Positions 14,398 through 18,425 of a stretch of 18,425 nt of DNA are shown piece after piece (position 1 is the first letter of the stretch; every line of letters begins with the position of its first letter). The stretch lies in the NCBI GenBank assembly GCA_046052065.1, contig JBJOND010000062.1, forward strand, positions 1-18,425, in the 5' to 3' direction. Under the pieces are notes generated by a model that was not told where the DNA came from, did not search any database, and saw nothing but the letters and a program-made list of their open reading frames with translations. Position numbers and translations under genes: made by a program. Source of the stretch: CAINEC01 sp046052065 (GTDB lineage Bacteria; Bacteroidota; Bacteroidia; AKYH767-A; OLB10).

Positions 14398-14437
14398 TCC
14401 CTCCTTTGTCGCGATGCTTCGCGAGGATTTAGGGAGG
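14398..14437. repeat. GC-rich intergenic hairpin between convergent genes
   Basis: A perfect inner stem TCGCGA (14409-14414) / TCGCGA (14419-14424) closes on TGCT. Adjacent GG (14425-14426) can pair with CC (14403-14404), and an outer stem TCCCT (14398-14402) / AGGGA (14431-14435) completes it. There is no T-run after it, so it does not look like a standard terminator. The outer part, GTCCCTCCTTTG...GGATTTAGGGAGG, resembles intergenic hairpins that I recall as frequent in Bacteroidota. Confidence 0.6.
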
Positions 14438-14470
14438 TATTAAATATTGAAACTGGGACAAATTCCCCCA

Positions 14471-14956
14471 TCAAATCCTTTTCTTCAGCATACAACGCTG
14501 TATGTCGCTTTGTAATTTCTTGATGGCGGTTTCAGACATTGATTGAATGATGCCATCCGTATAATAAGTAATGGCCTGATCGTAGTTTTGTTGTTTCTCG
14601 TAAACGAGTCCGAATAAGCGGAGCAGTTTTTCTTTTTCAATGCCAGGAATTTCAAAGGCTTTGTTTAAAACAGCAATGGCTTCGGTGTGTTTTTCAATCA
14701 GAATTAATAATTCGGCAAAGTCGTAATAAAGCGCTGGATATAATGGATCAAAACGTATGGCTTTGGTAAAACATTCTTCTGCTAGCGAAAAATTCGACAA
14801 GTGTCGCATGTATAAATGTCCGAGTAAGGCATTACCGCGACCATGATCGGGATAACGAATCAGCAGCAACGATAATTCGTTGATGCACTCTTCTACTTGC
14901 CCGTCTTTTAATAAACGTGTAGCCAGATAAAGTTGCTTGTCGGATGCGTTAATCAT
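14471..14956 (-). CDS. TPR-repeat protein of unknown function
   Basis: A 161-residue soluble protein made of tetratricopeptide-like helical pairs. Recognisable units lie at about residues 7-37 (ATRLLKDGQVEECINELSLLL), 40-72 (GNALLGHLYMRHLSNFSLAEECFTKAIRFDP), 75-105 (LYYDFAELLILIEKHTEAIAVLNKAFEI) and 111-140 (LLRLFGLVYEKQQNYDQAITYYTDGI). No signal peptide or membrane segment is present, so it should be cytoplasmic. TPRs mediate protein contacts; no partner can be named. The ATG at 14956 overlaps the TGA of an upstream open frame as ATGA, and an in-frame TAA lies just before the ATG, so this start is firm. It is the last gene of the yidD-ctpA-ligase cluster. Confidence 0.85.
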   Translation of the reverse strand: MINASDKQLYLATRLLKDGQVEECINELSLLLIRYPDHGRGNALLGHLYMRHLSNFSLAEECFTKAIRFDPLYPALYYDFAELLILIEKHTEAIAVLNKAFEIPGIEKEKLLRLFGLVYEKQQNYDQAITYYTDGIIQSMSETAIKKLQSDIQRCMLKKRI

Positions 14957-15063
14957 TTAGCGTTGGTGTACAATTCTGCAACGTGCAATTTACAACAGGC
15001 AGCATCGTATTTTTCAAATAGGTGGCGAATGGTCTTTAATTTAGGGTAAACCCTTAGGATTAG
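14953..15063 (-). other. Open frame without a start codon, coupled to the TPR gene
   Basis: Between the stop of the polysaccharide ligase gene and the TPR gene, 36 codons are open (TGA at 15064-15066 to TGA at 14953-14955). The translation looks protein-like in its second half: LKTIRHLFEKYDAACCKLHV, then AELYTNAK. It ends in an ATGA overlap with the TPR start, the usual form of translational coupling. No ATG or GTG exists in the frame, and the two TTG codons are near the end. It may be a gene remnant, a gene broken by a one-base indel (a neighbouring frame begins TTG ACT AAT CCT and stops at TAA), or chance. Confidence 0.3.
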
Positions 15064-16613
15064 TCAACGGAACGCTCTCTCCAAAACAAACAATACAAAA
15101 AGGCAAAAAAGGTAATGCCGGCCTGCGTTTCAAGCGTGTCTTCCGATAACATCGAAATAGCAGCAATCAGAATGAATGAAGAAAAAATAAACCCTGCCGA
15201 TTTATAATTACTAATTAATGGATAAAACAACACCGCCATTAACAATAAAATTCCACTAACGCCAAAGGCTATGCCCAATGTTATGTATTGGTTGTGCGTA
15301 CGCAATCGCCATTTTTCTTCGAGCTTCGATTTATCTTTTTCATACTGTTCTTTGAAAGCACTATTTACATCGCCCGTACCAACACCTACCAGCCAGTTGT
15401 TCTTAAATATCTCTAGGCCAGTCGACCAAAACGCGAGTCGCTGAGTGAAGGATTGCCCAGATACATCCCCGTTATAATAATATTGGCGATATTCCCAAGC
15501 AAGATTTTTAATGCGCATGCCTATACCTTTACGATGCATTTGCTCTACATTGGAACAGCCATTTTTAATTGCTTCAATTTCGTTTTGTGATAAACTCATT
15601 ACCGATTCACGATCTTTTTTAAAGCCTTTTGATGAAAGAAATCGAATAACGGAGTAATAATACCAATAACCAAATCGGTTGTTATCGTACACCGAGAAAC
15701 CAGTTCGCTCTTTCCATGTTTCATCTAGTTCTTTATCACAGATGTTAATCCAAACAGGGTGTCCATTTTCAATGTCTTGTCGTTCAGGCAATGAATAATA
15801 CGTATTTCCACTCGGCGTATATTTTAAAAGCTGTGATTCATCTACGTGAATAGGTGTAATTGCATCAATAAAAATTAATTTGTAAAAGTAACCACCCACA
15901 AAAACGATAGAAACAATTCCTGCAGCACTAAGTACCCTAATAAGATTTAATTTATGCTTATCAAAAAGAGTAAACATCATTGCCAGAAAAACAAAAGCAG
16001 CAATAATAATTATTGCCGTTAACGATTGTAATAAAATAAGAAAGAAGAAAAACCATATAAAGAATAAAACATTCATCCAACGACGATTTTTTTTAAAATC
16101 ATCCAATGATATAACCATCGCAACGCAAACAAGTAATGCTAAACGGATGTGAGATATAAAAAGACTAATATCTCTGATGTCATGAACTTCAATAGAACTT
16201 AATCCGAGATAAATAGCAAGGCTTATAAGTGTAGATATTAAGACCGATACCGTGAAAAAATGAAATAAATAATTTCTTGTTATAATCTTCAATGACGGCA
16301 TTGATAATATCAAAACAGGCATTAATAACAGCGGTAATTTTATTCTGATATCATTAAAGGCATACTGAAAATCATTAGTATGAATTAATCCTATAAGATG
16401 AATCACAAACAACGCAATCAACAATAGAACAACTGTTTTATTCGATTTTAGTCGTTGCCATTTATCTTTGAAGTCGCCACTTAACAACCATCCACCTAAA
16501 ATAAAAAATTGTCCTAGGCTCATTCCAAATTTCGACAAGGCCATGGAGCAGGTAACCATAAACAGTCCTGCTAAATACGCTTTGTTTCCGAAAGAAATGA
16601 TTTTATTATTCAA
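15060..16613 (-). CDS. O-antigen ligase / Wzy-type polymerase membrane protein
   Basis: A 517-residue integral membrane protein with about ten or more hydrophobic segments, for example at 59-77, 93-110, 115-138, 155-170, 179-198, 200-216, 228-246, 445-466 and 472-490. A long hydrophilic stretch at ~250-405, expected to be periplasmic, carries Cys292 and Cys353. The Wzy_C (PF04932) signature is at its end: QRLAFW with Arg392, NNWLVGVGTGD at 405-415, and RTHNQYITLGIAFG at 438-451 with His440. The Arg and His correspond to residues held essential in WaaL ligases. The family joins undecaprenol-linked glycans to lipid A or polymerises them, and also glycosylates proteins; which applies cannot be told. 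It starts six bases after ctpA and no glycosyltransferase lies nearby. Confidence 0.85.
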   Translation of the reverse strand: MNNKIISFGNKAYLAGLFMVTCSMALSKFGMSLGQFFILGGWLLSGDFKDKWQRLKSNKTVVLLLIALFVIHLIGLIHTNDFQYAFNDIRIKLPLLLMPVLILSMPSLKIITRNYLFHFFTVSVLISTLISLAIYLGLSSIEVHDIRDISLFISHIRLALLVCVAMVISLDDFKKNRRWMNVLFFIWFFFFLILLQSLTAIIIIAAFVFLAMMFTLFDKHKLNLIRVLSAAGIVSIVFVGGYFYKLIFIDAITPIHVDESQLLKYTPSGNTYYSLPERQDIENGHPVWINICDKELDETWKERTGFSVYDNNRFGYWYYYSVIRFLSSKGFKKDRESVMSLSQNEIEAIKNGCSNVEQMHRKGIGMRIKNLAWEYRQYYYNGDVSGQSFTQRLAFWSTGLEIFKNNWLVGVGTGDVNSAFKEQYEKDKSKLEEKWRLRTHNQYITLGIAFGVSGILLLMAVLFYPLISNYKSAGFIFSSFILIAAISMLSEDTLETQAGITFFAFLYCLFWRERSVD

Positions 16614-16619
16614 GAGAAA

Positions 16620-18296
16620 TTACTCTTTATAGGTTCTATTAAAAACGGCGGAATAGATGCTCGGTGTTGAAAGTGCTTTAATAGCGATTTTAATTTCAGG
16701 GTCGCTGCTAAAACTATTTTCTGTTCTTCCATTCTGATAATAGTAACGTGAAACAATTTCGTTTTCTAGCAACCATTTTATTTCTTGCTCGTGTAATTTT
16801 AAGTCGGAGGCTTTATCGCTTTTAATTTTTGCCTTCACTGCATTGTATTCTTCTTGAATACTTCCGAAGTAATTCTCTTTTTCTGCTTTTACTTTTAATG
16901 CCTCAAGCTTTTCTTCACTTTCTGTTACATAATCGTATTCTTTGTTTGTAAGCCACGAAATAAATTCAGTATACTCATAATCACTCAAATGAAAAGTTTT
17001 AGCATCAGCAATTGAAGGATGCTTAATCTTATATTGTGTAGCATAATCGAACAATAAATATTTGCCGGAAAGTGTTTGCGCAATGCTACTAAATGTTAAT
17101 GTCGATGTTGTATAGTCAGGATTTACACCACCACCATCATACACTTTTCTTCCTCCTTTGGTTTTAAATTCCGACATTAACGAATCGGGAACTTTACCTA
17201 CGCTTCCATCTGCATTGCGTTGCGAATAGTCTAGCGCCTGAATACATCTTCCACTTGGAATATAGTATTTAGCGGTTGTAACTTTTAACTGTGTGTTGTA
17301 AGCAAGCGGACGAGTCGTTTGTACCAACCCTTTTCCGAAGGTACGTTGACCAATTACAATACCACGATCGAAGTCTTGTAAGGAGCCACTCACAATTTCA
17401 GCAGCAGAAGCAGAGCCACTATTAACTAAAATCGCTAAGGGTGTTTTTGTATCAACAGGACTTTTATAGGTTTTGTAAATTTTATCCCAGTCTTTTACTT
17501 TTCCTCTCGTGCTCACCACTTCCTGTCCTTTATCGATAAAAACATTTACAATATTTACCGCCTCGTTTAATAGTCCACCGGGATTACCTCTCAAATCAAG
17601 AATTAAAGCCGACACCTTTTTTTTCTGAATCAACTCTTTCACTGCATTCTCTACTTCCAATCCTGCATTATCAGTAAAGCCTGTTAAACGGATATACCCA
17701 ACGTTACCATCAATCACTCCGTAGTAAGGAACATTTTTAATTTGAATTTCTGCACGTGTAATTGTTTTGTTCACTGTTTCAAAGCCGTTTGCAGAAGGAC
17801 GGTCAACTACGATTGTAAGATTCGTGTTAGGCGTACCTTTCAACATCTTGCTAACATCATCATACTCGAGTCCTTTAGTTGTTTTGCCATCAATTGAGCG
17901 AATAATATCACCAGCCATCAAACCAAACTTCTGCGCAGGAAATCCTTCGTAGGGGTCTGTAATAACTACTTGATTATTCCTTTGACCGATAAGCGCTCCA
18001 ATACCACCATACTGACCAGTAGTCATGAAACGATAGTCATCAGCATCCTCTTCGGGAATAAACGTTGTATATGGATCAAGGCTCTCTAGCATTTCATCGA
18101 TACCTGCAGTAACCATCTCTTCTGACTTGATTGGATCAACATAAAAAACAGAAAGCTCGCGAAAAATAGTTGTGAATACATCGAGGTTTTTATTCATCTC
18201 GAAGTAATTATCATTAGCCACCTTAAATGATAAGAAAACAATCACCGTAGTGATGACAAAAACAGGAAGCTTTATAAATCGAATAAATTTCTTCAT
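16620..18296 (-). CDS. ctpA: S41-family C-terminal processing peptidase (CtpA/Prc type)
   Basis: A 558-residue periplasmic serine peptidase. Residues 9-25 form a hydrophobic N-terminal segment (signal peptide or anchor). A PDZ domain is at ~95-190 (GGIGALIG, then LMAGDIIRSIDGKTT), and the tail-specific protease core at ~190-370. NSGSASAAEI gives nucleophile Ser297; FGKGLVQ gives Lys322, 25 residues later, and Gln326, as in the Ser/Lys dyad of D1 processing protease and Prc. LDLRGNPGG (233-241) is the conserved oxyanion-region motif. The C-terminal ~170 residues are helical and charged, with length normal for Bacteroidota members. It trims or degrades envelope proteins from C-terminal ends. 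It begins 12 bases after yidD, suggesting one transcript. Confidence 0.95.
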   Translation of the reverse strand: MKKFIRFIKLPVFVITTVIVFLSFKVANDNYFEMNKNLDVFTTIFRELSVFYVDPIKSEEMVTAGIDEMLESLDPYTTFIPEEDADDYRFMTTGQYGGIGALIGQRNNQVVITDPYEGFPAQKFGLMAGDIIRSIDGKTTKGLEYDDVSKMLKGTPNTNLTIVVDRPSANGFETVNKTITRAEIQIKNVPYYGVIDGNVGYIRLTGFTDNAGLEVENAVKELIQKKKVSALILDLRGNPGGLLNEAVNIVNVFIDKGQEVVSTRGKVKDWDKIYKTYKSPVDTKTPLAILVNSGSASAAEIVSGSLQDFDRGIVIGQRTFGKGLVQTTRPLAYNTQLKVTTAKYYIPSGRCIQALDYSQRNADGSVGKVPDSLMSEFKTKGGRKVYDGGGVNPDYTTSTLTFSSIAQTLSGKYLLFDYATQYKIKHPSIADAKTFHLSDYEYTEFISWLTNKEYDYVTESEEKLEALKVKAEKENYFGSIQEEYNAVKAKIKSDKASDLKLHEQEIKWLLENEIVSRYYYQNGRTENSFSSDPEIKIAIKALSTPSIYSAVFNRTYKE

Positions 18297-18308
18297 AGTT
18301 AAATATAC

Positions 18309-18425
18309 TTATTTTTCTGGTACAGGATCATAACCATGTCCGCCCCAGGGATTACAAGATAAAATTCTTTTGAACGTTAGCCAACCACCTTTCAGCGCAC
18401 CATGTTTGGTAATTGCTTCTACTCC
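18309..18425 (-). CDS. yidD: Membrane protein insertion efficiency factor YidD (C-terminus, partial)
   Basis: The last 38 residues of a protein are visible, cut by the window edge. They read GVEAITKHGALKGGWLTFKR followed by ILSCNPWGGHGYDPVPEK. This is the signature end of YidD (DUF37/haemolysin family): an EAI-x2-HGA motif, a G-x-W-L-x2-RI-x2-C-NP-[WF]-x2-GGHGYDPVP ending. YidD is a small amphipathic inner-membrane-associated protein that aids YidC/Sec insertion, and is often encoded beside rnpA and yidC. Here it precedes ctpA by 12 bases instead. The stop is TAA at 18309-18311. Confidence 0.93.
   Translation of the reverse strand, partial: GVEAITKHGALKGGWLTFKRILSCNPWGGHGYDPVPEK

Noticed and set aside
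14398..14437. Hairpin as rho-independent terminator of oxyR or the TPR gene
   Set aside because: No T-run follows on either strand, unlike the clear katG terminator at 11067-11099.

Overview
The window looks like a chromosomal stretch of an AT-rich member of the Bacteroidota. Four things point there. The TAnnTTTG promoter element recurs just upstream of starts. Strong Shine-Dalgarno sequences are not evident. The protein families are typical: a YwqK/MORN_2-repeat exported protein, a GltX carrying a GFPVFPLEW stretch, a DUF4175-like membrane protein start, and a CtpA-type S41 peptidase. A GlnRS is also present beside GltX. I cannot assign an order or genus with confidence.

Layout. Positions 1-1195 hold two minus-strand genes: the start of a large membrane protein, cut by the window edge, and a class I SAM-dependent methyltransferase. 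An AT-rich gap of about 500 bp follows. Positions 1718-10573 are a plus-strand block: YwqK/MORN_2 repeat protein, gltX, glnS, folB, rnr and dgt. gltX-glnS-folB-rnr are packed with gaps of 5, 1 and 19 bp and form one likely housekeeping operon for tRNA charging, folate synthesis and RNA turnover. dgt follows after 50 bp and may have its own promoter. Positions 10574-11117 hold an 8-bp-periodic repeat, a REP-like hairpin, a small acidic 59-aa gene on the minus strand (below the usual ORF length cut-off, but with a promoter-like element) and the strong katG terminator. katG (minus) and an OxyR-type LysR regulator (plus) are divergent with back-to-back promoters: a classic peroxide-response pair. 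Positions 14333-14470 hold a second 8-bp repeat array and a GC-rich hairpin in a convergent gap. The rest is a minus-strand cluster, yidD (partial) - ctpA/S41 peptidase - O-antigen ligase/Wzy-like polymerase - TPR protein. It is concerned with the cell envelope and tightly spaced.

I see no mobile element, prophage, CRISPR array, defence island, tRNA or rRNA. The protein-coding content is mostly ordinary core genome. The observations most worth a second look are outside the main genes: two TTTGNNAA octamer arrays abutting stop codons, small GC-rich hairpins (one apparently inside the gltX reading frame), an overlooked small gene, an open frame without a start codon coupled to the TPR gene, and promoters so close to start codons that some mRNAs may be leaderless.
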